NCBI GenBank assembly: GCA_032629725.1
Contig: JAFEVB010000007.1
Location: 1,426,001 to 1,490,000 of the forward strand
DNA from: Gremmenia infestans
Taxonomy: Eukaryota > Ascomycota > Leotiomycetes > Helotiales > Hamatocanthoscyphaceae
Direction: 5' to 3'
DNA length: 64,000 bases
In this document: piece after piece, positions 33,684 through 46,201 of the stretch
Layout: each line of letters opens with the position of its first letter
Numbering within the stretch: the first letter of the stretch is position 1
The notes under the pieces: model-generated
Told to the model about the DNA's origin: nothing
Seen by the model: only the letters and a program-made list of their open reading frames with translations
Database searches by the model: none
Made by a program: the position numbers and the translations under genes

Positions 33684-35208
33684 CTAAGGTACTTCCGTAG
33701 CTTTAGCTAGATTTCCCAGGACTAAACTACTAACGAGTGAGAACGTGCTGATATTGACAGGATCAGAGATCGTTGGCGCAAGTTCTGCAGCAGCTGCTTG
33801 GGCTGTCGGTTGCGCATTAGCTACTGAGAGCTTGAGACTTGAGGCTCCAGATGCTGAGTCTGATGATGAAACGACGACGGCGCTTTGAGCCACAGGAGCA
33901 GACGAGACTGGGGATGAAGATGAAGATGCCGAACTAGCGCTTGAGGACGCGCTCGTGGCGAATGCTGACGAAGCACCGGCGTTCTGGGTTTGGGCGCTTG
34001 AAGCAGAGGATATTGCAGAACCTGATGAAGCGACCGCACTCTGAGCTTGGACACCAGCTGCTGCGATAGAGGGGGAGATTGAAGCACTGGGAGCGGAAAC
34101 CTCAGATTTCGAGGCTTTTGAAGCGACAGTCTGCAGAGTCGTTGCCCCTTGAGCGGAAGGCTGAATGGCAGCAACACCGGAACTAGAACCAGAACTAGAG
34201 CCCGCGTTATTGTTTGGAAAAGATCCAGCTCCACAGAGACATGAGCAGTCGCATCCACCACCAGCAACGAGAGTTCCTACTGCGGAAGCCATGGCTCCAG
34301 GTTGACCGACTGCTGGAGCAATTCCTGCTATTAAGTGTCAGACAATATCATTTCGACTGTATCATTTGTACTTACCAGCTGATTGAGTTGCATTCGCGGA
34401 ACCCTTTGCTCCATTGCCATTTGCATTCGCGGAACCAGAATTTCCAGTCCCAGCACCAGCTACTTGAGTAGCAGCCGCACTTGCCGAACTCTTTGCTCCA
34501 TTTCCTTTCCCTGAACCTGCTTTTCCAGTTCCAGCTACAGCTCCAGGTGCTGATGAGACAGCAGCCGCACTTTCGCTTACTCCGGCTATAGCCGCAGCGT
34601 TTGCAGTAACCGTAACCATCTGCGTAATCATCTGTGGAAGCGGAGTGATCGTAACCGTTGGGGCTGCTCCAGAACCAAACTCTGTCTTTGTTACGAAGGA
34701 TAATTGAACAGCACTATATCAGTCAGCTAAATCCATTTCTTTCACCAAGGATTTCATACGCATTTCCAGTTCCCTGAGCGGCAGCTTTTTCAGTCTTCGT
34801 GATTGTTACGGTCTTTTCATTTCCCGCCGCTGCACAAGTAGCATTGCTTCCTTTTGCGGCTGCTGCCCCTCCAACAATGATAGTCGTCGCTTGAACTGCT
34901 TGTGATAGCTTCCCTTTCTTCCCTCCTGTCGCCACTTGAACTGCTTGCGATTGCTTTCCTTTCTGCGCCCCTGCTGCCGCTTGCTGGGCCTGGCCTTGAC
35001 TTTGACCCTGGCCTTGACCTTGACCCAATCCTTCGAGCGCACCTAGAAGATCTGATAGTCCTCGCCTCTCGTGCGCATTGGCGTGAAGGTAATCATCGGC
35101 CTGTCCAGAGTCAGCAGTGTCAAAGTCCAATGTATTCAGTAATCCTACCTGAACAATACTCGATAAGCCAGCGACAGCCAAGACTGATATCCCCAGGAAG
35201 CTCTTCAT
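33684..35208 (-). CDS. Secreted Ala/Ser/Gly-rich protein, probable cell-surface protein
   Basis: Three exons, complement(join(33684..34324,34376..34713,34760..35208)), 475 residues; donors GTATGA and GTAAGT. A signal peptide is visible (MKSFLGISVLAVAGLSSIVQ). Then comes a Gly-Gln repeat (GQGQGQGQSQGQAQQ), an Ala/Lys-rich region in which KGKxSQAVQ occurs twice, and a Thr-Val motif (TVTITKTEK) that recurs as TVTITPLPQMITQMVTVTA, as in fungal adhesins. A short Cys cluster, GGGCDCSCLCG, stands in exon 3 before a 150-residue Ser/Ala run. The C-terminus (FSLVSSLVLGNLAKATEVP) is only weakly GPI-like. It is not a recognised family; a wall or surface role is inferred from composition. Confidence 0.8.
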
Positions 35209-36706
35209 CGTATGGTGTTTGCTTATCTACAAAAAGTATCCTTATTCGTGGCAAGGCTGCCTAGAGCCTATATTAAAGTAAAAGATTCCTAAACAGACCA
35301 GCCGTGGTATGTTGAATGAGCGTCTTGGTAGAATGAAAGCGTGACCGGCACTGCAGATGGAAATTCGGTCAGGCAGAAGAAGTGAACAAAAGAAGGTGAT
35401 GGGTGGGAGCCGCCAGCGAAGTAGAAACATGGACTGGTTGATCTTACACGGTGCGTGGAGACATTGGCGCTCTGGACAAGAGTAAAGCACGACACGCAAT
35501 TGTCAAAGTAGTTTGAGATACCAATGGGAAAGCATTAAAACAAATGGGATGAGATGAAGGACCCATCTTACCCATGAGCAAGCAAGATGGATATTCAAAC
35601 CCGAGAGAACGTTTCGCGATCTTGAGCAGGGGGGACAGTGAAAACCAGCGCCAAACCTATTCAGGGGTTGTAGCATAAACGTGACGACTCAGAGGCGCCA
35701 GTTTTGCGGACCTCATTCCCAGACAGTCTCATGGCAGTCGGAGGTGCAGGGTGGCCATACACGGCACACACTGAGGAGTTGTAAAGCTTGAGACGTCCAA
35801 GAGCTGTGCCCAGACAAATAGAGTTTCATGCAGTAGGGTAGCGAGACGGACGCACTGACTGAATCTTGGTTGAGGTTGAGGTTGAGATCTTGAAAGCAAT
35901 GAAAGTCCCGAGCTCCAAAAATAAACATACCATAAGTAAGGCAACTGATACCGTAGAGAACACGACGCCAAACATTCATTGCCGGTAATTTGAGCCTGGT
36001 CTCGGTGTTCTGTGAGGTCAGGGTTTCATTCAGCTTCAAGCCTCCCCACATCTCTGCTGTTGTTCAACACAGAAAACGAAAGACCAAAATTCAAATGACC
36101 CTCGAATATTTCACACGGAATATTCTCTCCGCAGGTTACCGACTGAAAGACCACCGTATCTGCTTTGGATTGCCCAAGAGAGACCTGGTCAACCACAAAC
36201 TGCAGATGGATATTTCCCGCAGGTTTCGCATGTTCAAACCTTGAAGCCATGCGATTCGATGTTTATGGCACCGAGGACAAATTGTATGACTTCCATCTCG
36301 CAAGCAAATACCTTTCACGGTTCTCCTGTACAGTCATGTTCAAAACTTGTGACAGAAAGAGAAACGGAGTGAAAGGGGAGGAGAATCGGAGTTCTCAAGC
36401 AAGCCTCGCTAAGCGCGGGAACTAGCGGCAGCATCCTTGTAGATCTCTTTCCACTAGCCACTGGTCGATGACGATATACATTTCTTTCTTCATCCGAATC
36501 AGCGGCATCGCATCCCTTTCGCATTCGCCAATTCTTGGTGCTGATTATGAAGAGATAGTCTAGAACTCTATGCATCATCATATATGCAGGCTTATGGCAG
36601 TTCGAATATAAATCCTCAATACTCCTATTACACACATTGAATCTCTCCTGTTGTTGTTCAAACCTCCTCTATTCTCCAAGTCTACAAAGCTCAAACTTCA
36701 GCCAAG
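35209..36706. promoter_or_regulatory. Long divergent intergenic region
   Basis: 1.5 kb between divergent genes. Several open frames of 60-112 codons overlap on both strands near 35710-36640; none has a recognisable domain or good start context, and I treat them as chance. Promoters for both flanking genes are expected here. Confidence 0.4.
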
Positions 36707-37858
36707 ATGGAAGTCCACGCTCTAGATAATTATTATCTAGCCATTACCCTCCTCATAACTATCGGTTTCCAACTCTTTTTCTTTGCAATTGCATTTTCTT
36801 TGAAGTTCGACAAACTTACTGGTAAGTAGCTTGACTAGTTGTTCCTGAAGTCTACTTTTCTTTTCAAAAGCTAACAGCCAATCTCCAGACTTCGCCGGCG
36901 GAACCAACTTTGTAGTCCTCGCCATAATCACTCTTGCATTCAGCGGACATCACAATGCTCGGCAAATCGTGGCCTCGCTATTTATTATGGTTTGGGGCCT
37001 ACGCCTCTCGGGTTTCCTCCTGTTTCGCATTCTGAAGACTGGCAAAGACGATCGTTTCGACGACAAGCGCGACCATTTCTTCAAATTCCTTGGCTTCTGG
37101 GTCTTCCAGATGTTTTGGGTCTGGACTGTCTCGTTGCCCGTTACGGTGCTGAACTCGCCGAATGTCACTCAATACCCACAACCTGCTTTCGGCACTGGGC
37201 GCGATATCGCGGGGGTGATTTTGTTCGCTATTGGGTTCATAATGGAGGCTTTCAGTGATATACAGAAGTACATATTCAAGAGCAAAAAAAGCGACAAGTC
37301 TGCTATATGTGACAAAGGCTTCTTCGCGTGGACGAGACATCCCAATTACTTTGGAGAGATAATCATCCAATTCGGTAAGTCTATTGATTGAAAAGGAATT
37401 TCACAACTAACGCCATCATAGCTATCTACATGATATGTGTATCTCCCGCAGCAAATGGCTACGTCAAAGGCCAAGCTTATAAAGCTCTCTACGCCACGAT
37501 CGTTGGCCCCTTTTTCTTAACAATCCTCCTGATGTTTGTTTCGGGCTTGACACTTCAAGAGCGGCCAGGCGCAAAGAAGCGCTACGAGAAAAACAATCAC
37601 TGGGAAGAGTACTCGAGATATTTAAAACGTACAAGTATTTTGATCCCATTTCCTCCACAACTTTACGAGAAGATGCCTACCATTTTGAAACGGACGATAT
37701 TTCTGGAATTCCCGATCTATGTGTTCGATCCAGCGAAACACTCGGATGTTGGAAAGGGGCAACAAGGAGCAGAGGAAGGCCATGGAAATGGCGAAACTTC
37801 GCAAGACAATCGGCAAAGTGGCGATCAGTTGGTCAATGGCCAACATACGAACAATTGA
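36707..37858 (+). CDS. DUF1295 membrane protein (steroid 5-alpha-reductase-like fold)
   Basis: Polytopic membrane protein. Exons join(36707..36821,36889..37374,37422..37858), 345 residues; both donors are GTAAGT. Hydrophobic segments include YYLAITLLITIGFQLFFFAI, ASLFIMVWGLRLSGFLLF, FWVFQMFWVWTVSLPVTVL, IAGVILFAIGFIMEAF and IVGPFFLTILLMFVSGLTL. The family signature is FFAWTRHPNYFGEIIIQF, the cofactor-binding RHPNYxGE motif also seen in isoprenylcysteine methyltransferase and sterol reductases. A hydrophilic C-terminal tail of about 40 residues follows. The family is usually assumed to reduce a lipid or steroid double bond with NADPH, but the substrate is not established. Located probably in the ER. 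Confidence 0.88.
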
Positions 37859-38289
37859 TGAGGAAATGATGTATTGAATGATGAATGTAACGTACTAAAA
37901 CTAGAAGTAATGATTTAATTGGTCAATTTCAGGGCAAGACCTCTTGATATCATGTGATTTTCTATGAGTCAACTTGAATTCAAAAGTACCTCCTCTCTCT
38001 GTTTTGGTTACAACTCAATCTCAAGCCCTAAAATCTCAATCTCTCGTCTCTGAAAGTCACGTTGCCCTTGTCCGTCTGCGGAATACCGACAACTTCGTGC
38101 CTTCCCATTCACCACCTCACTGCAACCCAGTCATCAACCCCCCACTACGCTATCCAATAAAACCTTCATCCACCACAACGTCCTAAACCCTCCTCCGTCT
38201 ATAAAGAAATTAAAATAAATACCTACCTCGGACATTGTTTGAAAAAAAAACCTTCATCCACCTAGACAGACACAACCACCCGACAAACC
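37859..38289. other. Intergenic spacer
   Basis: 431 bp between two genes on the same strand; T/C-rich leader sequence before the GFA gene. Nothing else recognised. Confidence 0.4.
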
Positions 38290-39175
38290 ATGAACGCATC
38301 CTGTCAATGCGGCGCCGTCTCCTTCAAAACCCCCCTCGCCAAACCCCTCGCCGTCTACATCTGCCACTGCGACGAATGCCGACGCCAATCATCGTCTGCT
38401 TTTGGGTGCTCAGCCATCTTCCCGCGCTTTGAATTGCCGTGTAAAGAGGCGTTGAGTTGTTACTCGTAAGCCCCACTGCGCTCTCGTCACGTTACTACGC
38501 GTTTACTCTTCCTCCTCCTCCTTCTCCTCCTTCCCAAGTTTTATTTACAATTTACAATTTACAAATACAAATTATTCCATTTCTTTCCTTTGCCAACTTA
38601 AAGAATGTATTACTTACTGATTGGGAAAAACCAGACGTCCCACAGCATCAGGCCACACATTAAACTGCTATTTCTGCCGTAACTGCGGCACGCGCGTAAT
38701 CCATACCACGCCCGGTAAAGGCGTGCTTTCTGTCAAGGGCGGCTGTATCGAGGGCCTGGATTGGAAATCGGCTAAGCATATCTGGTGTAAGCGCGCTATG
38801 GTGCCTATTCCGGAGGGCGTGGAGAGGAGTGATGGGGAGCCGGAGGATGATGAGGGGATTGGGCTGGCGCCGATGGATAAGGATGGGGGGGTGGGGGGTG
38901 CGAGTACTTTGATGCAGTGGACGGGGAATCGGGCGGGGCTGGAGAGGGAACGGGGTGGTGGTGGGAATAGGGTTGATGGGAGTGCGAGTGGGAGTAGGGA
39001 GAAAGGGAAAGGGAAGGAGAAGGAGAGAATAGCGGATGGGGATGAGGATGTAGATGTGGGGGCGGGGGTAGAGGAATCGCCGAGACAGAGTGAGATTGAG
39101 AGGGAGATTGTCGAGATGACTAGGCGGTTCGAGAGGAAGCAGATGGCGAAGAAGATGCAGAGTGAAAAGCATTGA
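38290..39175 (+). CDS. GFA / CENP-V domain zinc protein
   Basis: Two exons, join(38290..38465,38635..39175), 238 residues; intron 169 nt, GTAAGC...ACCAG, the longest clear intron here. The family includes glutathione-dependent formaldehyde-activating enzyme (Gfa). Zinc-binding cysteines are visible as CQCG near the start, ICHCDECRRQSSSAFG, and NCYFCRNCGTRVIH after the intron, which is the complete set expected. The domain ends near residue 115 with GLDWKSAKHIW. The rest is a charged Gly/Glu/Lys-rich tail (EKGKGKEKERIADGDEDVD) ending in a helix RRFERKQMAKKMQSEKH; this extension is unusual for Gfa. S-hydroxymethylglutathione activity is not certain, as many fungal GFA proteins have unknown substrates. 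Confidence 0.88.
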
Positions 39176-39489
39176 ATTTGGTGGTATTTGCAAAGGCGTT
39201 AGCGGAGGGACTTTAGGGGTTATTTTCGAGGGGCCGGATGCTAGCGAATAATAGAGATGTAAGTGAGGAATATGGAGCTGGCGTGGCTCGTCAAGTAGAA
39301 ACTTTGGAGGAAAAAGCAGACTACATATTATATTATATGCGAGACGTATCTAATAATTCACACATATCGCATTTCTGCTACAACGGCCCTGTCTTTAAGT
39401 TCTAAGCTCCACGGATTCAAGAATCCATGCCCATCTCCAAACTACTTCAACTCGTTGAGTCGTTACAGCGTTACGGCGTTTCGAAGAAT
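39176..39489. other. Convergent intergenic region
   Basis: 314 bp shared 3' flank of convergent genes. Nothing recognised. Confidence 0.35.
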
Positions 39490-41362
39490 CTATCTCCCGA
39501 ATTTCTTCAACTCCAAATATCTCAGAGGTGGGTATACCAAAGCGGTCCAGGCAAATCCAACATAATTACCCATGTCCGCTCCGTAGTCGCCCACTTGCTT
39601 GGCAATAGGGCCAATGAAATAGACCTGAGCCATGCAAAGAACTGCACCTGTCCACCCCACACAGAAAGCTGCTAGTGCAGCTAGACCAATTGGAAGCTTG
39701 TGTGGCTTGTCCCAATCGCTCCAAATGAAGGTGGGCTTCATCCGACGGCGGAAAATAAACTCCTCTTCCAGAGTAATGACGATCCAGATGACAACCCCTG
39801 ATGTATTGTTAGCATCGGTTGTAAATTCTAAGAAGAGAAGAAGTAACTTACAATATCCCATCAAAGCCAGAAAGTTGGTGAATATTTCGGAAAGATGGTC
39901 CCTGCCCACAAGAGCGCAAACAGTGAAGATGATAACACCCCATGTAGTCCAAATGAACCTGGGCACCATAGCCGGGTATCGCCCCAAGATTTGCCAGTCA
40001 ATTCCAGACGAATAGATGGGAGCGACCATGTTGGGAATCAGTCCAAGGGCAACGACCACTGAGCAGAATTTTCCAAAGCCGCCTAAACCATCAAATCCTG
40101 CTACGATAAGCGCGCCACTTCCAGCACCAGCAGCCTCCCACACGGGATTGTTTGCCAAGCCAGAAGAAAGACCTGCACCGATAACGAAGCAAAATGTAAA
40201 CGAGAGGCTGAGCCCGGTCATTGTAGCCCCAAACACTTTCCAGCGGCTTGCGACTTTGGCATCACAGTAGACCAGGAAATCAGCAGCTGCAGGAGCGTAT
40301 GTGATTGCGGCCGAGAGACAGACTGAGAAAAAAGAGATTCGATTCCCAATCAGGGTTGCGCCTTCAACGGTAGACTTCGAGCCGGTGTCAAAGTGGGGGC
40401 CGGCTGTGCCTGCAAGGATCAGGAATACAGCAATCGATGGGATCCAGGCATATCTATCCGGGTTAGCTAAGATATTACTGGAGAAGCGAGAGACTGACCT
40501 TTCATAGTAATGAAAGAACTTGATTCCAAAGGTGGTGACTACCGCAGTTATTACAGCAGTAATAACAATTCCTACGGCGACCGTCAGACTCCCGTTGGTG
40601 GACACTGCAGAGAGGATCTGCCCAGCAACCACAGCATCTATCTGTACGTGAGTTAGTATAGGTTTGATGAGGATTAAAGAGCTAAAGAGTCAAGCTCGCG
40701 TAGCAATTTCACTCAGAGCTCGGCTCCGAAGAAAATGCCAAACCAGGGGCAGCATATAACGTACCGTAGTATAGCCAATAAGAATCACTAAATTGAGCAA
40801 TACACAGATCTTTACAGGCCACCAGCCCATAGAAAAGCGCGCGCATATCTAAGTTATAGTTAGCAATCCGCAAACCGATCAAACGAGAATCGGAACATAC
40901 CAAGGTTCTGTTGCCACTCCATGGACCCCAACCAGCGGTATAGGCGACGGGAATGGTACCGACTATTCCTCCAAGTACACTGCACAATGTAGCATCAAGG
41001 AAACCCAAGCCGAACACACTTTGCCCAATACTCGCAAGGGTTACGTTTTGTGCCGCCGTATTGATCGAGAGCCACATCATCACAATCTGCAAGAAGCCGA
41101 GGGTGGTCTTCTCAGCCTGCTCTTTCCTCTTGACCTGGTTTATGCCCCGCGCCTCAAAGCCCAGGATATTTTCAAGTCGATACGCCCAAGAAAAGTATTT
41201 ACTCGAGGCTTTGACTTCGTCAATGTCGAGATCGAGACTGGCATCGTGGTCCATCGCAGGCCCATCAGCAGCTGGTCCATTCACAAAACCAGGTAGAGGG
41301 TTTTGTTTTGTCTGAGAGGTATTAACCCTTTTCTCATCAGCTAATTCGTCGCTGGAAGACAT
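39490..41362 (-). CDS. NCS1 purine-cytosine permease (FcyB/Fcy2-like)
   Basis: Proton symporter for cytosine and purines in the plasma membrane. Five exons, complement(join(39490..39797,39852..40453,40499..40641,40765..40848,40901..41362)), 532 residues, within the usual size range. Each junction keeps frame, and the intron ends (GTATGT, GTACGT, GTCAGT, GTAAGT) are good. The hydrophilic N-terminus leads to TM1 with MMWLSINTAAQNVTLASIGQ. Other family elements are YTAGWGPWSGNRTL, ARFSMGWWPVKICVLLNLVI, DAVVAGQILSAVS, YERYAWIP, TYAPAAADFLVYC, GLGGFGKFCSVVVALGLIPN and the EEEFIFRRR loop. About 12 transmembrane helices are expected. The closest characterised type is Aspergillus FcyB; specificity is inferred. 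Confidence 0.93.
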
Positions 41363-43568
41363 CCTGTGCGGCAATTAGTTTCCAAAACGTGGATGGAGAA
41401 TCATTACAGGAAGGGAGTCTAGGGGAAGCAAGATTCTTTCGCAGGCATTATCCTGATCAAGTGTAACCGTATAATCTCAGGCCAATCGTCTCAGTCAGGA
41501 GCACCATCTCCATTATCTTGCGAAAGGGTGGATAGTGCTCGAAAGATTGAGGAATGGCCACCGGTCCTTTGCCTCGACTGGCTCAGGTTTCCTACCTGGA
41601 TCGGACTGTTGTGTGCTACTTAAACGCTGCATTTTCCCGAAGACGAGGTCGTATCCGTACTTTATGGAATTTGCAGAAGGCCGAGAGTCGAAATTTGAGG
41701 ATAATTGAAGTGTATGTGCAAATCTGAAAGATCGATGAGTCGAAAATTTCTTTATCAATGGTACGATCGATGGTGGGGTTTTTAGAGGTGCAGGGATGAG
41801 CTAAGAAAGAGAGGCTTATGTTGAACCTGAAAGAGAATTTGGCATTTCTGGGTGAGCTGAGTAGGTATTCAAACATATTCACGACAAAGTCAAGTCTCAA
41901 TTCTGAAGAGCCTCACACCATCAATTCTATGTATGCATGGGTATAGGGAGAAGCTGTTCGATATTCTGAATAGCTGCACCCCTTATCGCATTGGCAGCCC
42001 CTCACCCAGCAACATGTCACAAGCAAAACAAACAAATTACTAGGTACCTAGGTAGTATTTGTTGATTACCTTAGCTAACAATTGGATTTTACAGCCTCAA
42101 GCCTCCAAGTTGCTCTGGCTATAAAATTTTTTCTTTGTTTTGTTATTTAACAACTAGCCTTTCTTTCTATGGCAAAATATCTGCGTCATCACTTACTCCA
42201 CCAATAATGTCTACTTGTCTCGGATCGCACCTCACGGTCCTCACCTCACCTCACCTCTAACCATTGTTCTTTCTCGAACACTATAATGCATATCAACAAG
42301 GTAGTCCTAAGCCCTTGAACGTACTACATCTCAGCCAAGTGTAAAGCTCAGCTACGACTTCCCAAACATAACACCAACATCTCAACATCTAACGAACGTT
42401 TACCACTTGCAGCTAACTAGAAGATTCCTCACTGCTGTATCTCTCTCACCCACGGCCCCTAAAGATATGCCCACAATCAGCCAGCCCCAGGTCTTCCATC
42501 CCGATGCTCGACATCAATATCAGGCATATATGGCAGAGTGGAGCTCCACGTCTCGCCTGAATCATATGCGTGAGGGTTTCGCTCACTTTACAGTATAGTA
42601 CAGTTTTACTCCATAGTATGTACATTGCTAAACAGCACGGACTTCAAAGGGCGTGAGTTAGGACATTACAGTACGCGCGTAATAGGAGGATCGAGGATAG
42701 TGACTGAATGGTACTGGAGATCGATACCGCGTATTTGGGAACTAAGCAACTTGTTGATTGCGGAGTAAGTTATCTGCAGGAGAAAGTGGAGGAGTGACTT
42801 AGTACTACATGCAGTGCACTGTCCCACCGATGTTAATATTATTATTATCATTAGTGGGCTGCCAGCTACACTACAGTCGCTCTTATTTGATGTACTATCT
42901 CCGTGGTGACTTGTTTCTAGGAATTTCTTTCAAGTAAATATCACCGTAGATACGTACGGTGGCCCTACTCGTATGGTATACCTGCATATACGATAGGACG
43001 GAGTAAGAAAGCACTAATGTACATGTTCCGGGGCGTGGTGACTCTAGCAATCGGGCTACGTGTATTCCATGTGTAAGACTGACTGACTGACCGACACTTA
43101 GTACATAAAGAATGGAGGGCGGAACAAGATAGGAAATACAGGCCGGCCGCGGGTTATTAATCTTACCCCGGGTCTGTCTGTAGAGCTTGAAATACTGTAG
43201 CATGTTAGTATTCCGTGGTTCTGGGAAATTAAAACCGTTACAGTACACTTGCCGTGAGGCTGCAAATATTCTGGCCTGGGGTATCGTGGACAAAAGAGCC
43301 ATAGAACTTCTTGATGAAGAGAGACTTCTTGTTCCAAACATCTTGTACGTCGGTTATTGTTGTGTTGTGAGTCAGAGGTACACCAGCCTTCGTCCAATTC
43401 GGATAGCTTGGAGGAGAGGAGGTGGACTACTATGCAGCCACGTAAATCAAGGCTTAAGCATACTTCCTTGGCCTCTGATTATGAATAATATCCAAAACAA
43501 ACCGGATGGATGGCATAAGCAAGTTGCTCTGCCATAATTCCGCCCGCGTATCCAGAAATTCTTGGTTT

Positions 43569-43714
43569 ATACTTCGTTCTAGGCGTATCTATTATGCCAA
43601 GAATTCTATAGCAGGGTGGTAAAGAATAGTGGTGCGAAGTAAACGCAATAAAGCAAGGCCCCCTTGCCTTGCCTTGGTCTTCTTGGCATAATAGATACGC
43701 CTGGGACGAAGTAT
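43569..43714. repeat. 35-bp imperfect inverted repeat, foldback element candidate
   Basis: Arm 1 is 43569-43603 and arm 2 is 43680-43714. The reverse complement of arm 1 matches arm 2 at 33 of 35 positions; the two differences are both transitions. The loop is 76 nt. It would form a strong hairpin as RNA or single-stranded DNA. It could be a small MITE-like foldback element. Confidence 0.75.
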
Positions 43715-44356
43715 GTAGCCTTGTAGCGTGGAAAGAGGAGGGTAGATGCGGCGACACTGGATTTTGTGTTTGGGACTACCATGCCAGGCTGGGTAAAATG
43801 ATCCTCAGGGGAAGAGTTCGTGAAAGCAAGTGGGATGTAATATTATACTTACTATTACTCACTCAGTCCACGGCTGAGGAAGGTATGGAGCCGTAGCGCG
43901 GAGTCGGACGAAAGAATGCCCTTTTGGAGAGAAGAGAATGGCTTCAAAGCTGATCGTAGAGTAAAAGTTCGCGGGTACTACATTCAGATTGTCTTGCTTG
44001 CTTTCAATTGTATCAAGTTTTCTAAGTTCTCGGTAGGTGAGGTATCCTGCAAATGAGGTTAGATTTCACATTGAAAAGGCCTTTCATTTCTAATGATTTA
44101 GAGTGAATGGTCTAAGAACGCCAGAGCTCCAGTTTTAGAGTCTTATTGCTTTGTTCTCGCATATCAAAACTCCTTAATCCCATTTTTGAAAATGCTTGTG
44201 TAGTAGTTTCCGACTTCGGCGGCCAGTGATGTTAGATGTGAGATTTGAGGGGCGGATTCTAGTGAAAGCCTGGTGAGCCATTTGCTCTAACAGCATCTCA
44301 GCCTTCAGCCAAGAAAATCGGCATGAAAATCGGCATTTCGGCATGGGTTGGTCACC

Positions 44357-44637
44357 GGTTCGGGTACTTGAAGTTGTAAAAGGGGCTTTCTCAAGCGGCC
44401 CGTGAGCGGCTTGCTTCCTAACCAACCTCAGCGGCCAAGCCACATCAGCGATGTCAAAAAGGAAATTTTAAGGGGCGTCTCGTAGGATCCACTTCCTGTT
44501 ATATTATCTTACCTTTCCGGCTAGAAACTTGAGATGCATTGTGGTGGATTACATGACAAAACAGGTATTGGATTCGGGTACTTGAAGCTGGAAAAGGGGC
44601 TTTTTAAGCGGCGGTCCGTGGGTGGGTCGTTTCTTAA
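44357..44637 (+). repeat. Diverged direct repeat pair (about 65 bp each)
   Basis: Copy 1 at about 44357-44421 and copy 2 at about 44571-44637 share TTCGGGTACTTGAAG, then AAAAGGGGCTTT, AAGCGGC, CCGTG and TTCTTAA/TTCCTAA in the same order, with scattered substitutions and small gaps. Their origin is unknown. Confidence 0.65.
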
Positions 44638-46201
44638 ATGCTAAAACTCACCGCCGCCTGAGTCATCAAGATTCCATAACGTGCTGCGACGACTTGTCAA
44701 CAGCAAGGCGTAAGAAATCATCGAAATGTAATCATACAGCTAACCACGGTCATCAAGGTATCGAAGATGATGTTCATTCATCACTTGATGATGCCAACAA
44801 TTTAGTAGCCAATGCATATGCCACGATGTTGTAATGGGGTTGTTTCCATTACTCACACTCTCGCCATTGGCAGTGAAAATTTTCCGCATCCTCGTCGCAT
44901 CTTGGGCGAGCGCAGAAGAAAATTAGGAAAATGAGGATTCTCGTGATCCCTAACAGCAGTTTTGGGCGAGGCTGAACGTGTACGGTGAGTAGACGCGATT
45001 TCTGACACAGATCTTTCCTTAGCGGCCTAAGCGGTGGATAGCCTACAGACTCCACTGCCTTTGGAGGAAAGGCTGGCTCTGCGCAACGGACGAGACTTGA
45101 GTGAAGGTGACGAGTGAGTCCTTTTATTGATATGCCGTCTTCATGCCTTCCCTTACTTACGGAGTTCGGGTCTCATGCACAAAGAAGGTTGGTGTGTGTC
45201 ATGCTGAGGAAGAATTTTCACCAGGTTGTCTCTAAGGATGGAATGCAATCCTAGTACAAAATAGTGAAGTCAATGCCTGATCAGTATTTTGAGGTTTGTA
45301 AGTTATGAATAGGGGGGAGGAAGCGCTCTTGCCTTCGCAACAAACATAAGCTCGGGGGGGTTTGGAGGGGAGGGACTACATCACATGCAAGGCTTAGAAA
45401 TCATAGTGGTGGTGGAGAATATCTACTATGGTACTACTGTACCTTACCTCCTTACCTACCTTAGGTACTCCTCCATACGAAGTAATTTTACCTGTATTTT
45501 TACAGATCCCACTATTGAATCGTCCCTCCAGCCAATCAGAAGTGAGAACACCGTAATGCGGGTTAGCGCTTCGCAATGGATGCATGGCGCGGGCACGGTC
45601 GGTCGGTCGTTTCGCGACTTTGCCGATCCCCAAATCCTGGTCTACCTAAGTACTCTACCTACTCCGTTACGCCCTTCTGGCTGTTTATAGTACATGCAAG
45701 TACCTACGACCCAAGTATTTTGTACGTGTTGGCTCCGTGACCGGGCTAGAAGCGTGATGATCCGGATCCAATGTGATGGAACCAAATTGAACCATGGCGT
45801 GCATGGCTTTTCCAAGTGAGTCAGGCTCACTATTCACTCACGCCTTTCGAGAAGATTATCCATATCCACTCAAGCAAGTGCTGCCGTAGCATCATCATTC
45901 CTCTTGTAGAAGTATAAAGGTCAAATCCCCCCCCCCGCACTTTCTATTTTAGTTTACCATACTATACATACAATCGCATGCCAAACATTCCATAAGTCGA
46001 GACTCGCTTGCTCTCCCCGCCTGCTCTCCCGTGCCACCATTGTATGGTTCCCGGCGCCCAGCCAATATATATCATCCGACACAGCCAATTGGCCTGCGCA
46101 CTCTGGTTCCTTATCATCAGTTCCGAATCATCTACATCGAAGTGCAGCCTCCGTGCAATTTTCTCTGTCATCTCACAATTTCTCGCATTCCATCCGTCAA
46201 G

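Larger units (their letters stand above)
41363..46201. other. 4.8-kb gene-free region with repeats
   Basis: I find no supported gene on either strand; frames are short and unlike any family. It contains a palindrome CTAGGTACCTAG (42040-42051), an inverted repeat (43569-43714), a diverged direct repeat (44357-44637), the word TTACCTACCTTAGGTA (45452-45467) and a C9 run near 45930. It may be an old repeat-derived segment. Confidence 0.5.

Noticed and set aside
35713..36051. 112-codon minus-strand frame in the 35-36.7 kb intergenic region
   Set aside because: Overlapped by several other frames on both strands, no domain, no splice-supported extension.
38660..39193. 177-codon minus-strand frame opposite the GFA gene
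   Set aside because: Pro/Arg/His-rich mirror of the Gly/Glu-rich tail of the sense gene; a composition artefact.
41513..41900. Minus-strand frames of 81-94 codons upstream of the permease
   Set aside because: Low-complexity leader sequence, mutually overlapping, without recognisable features.
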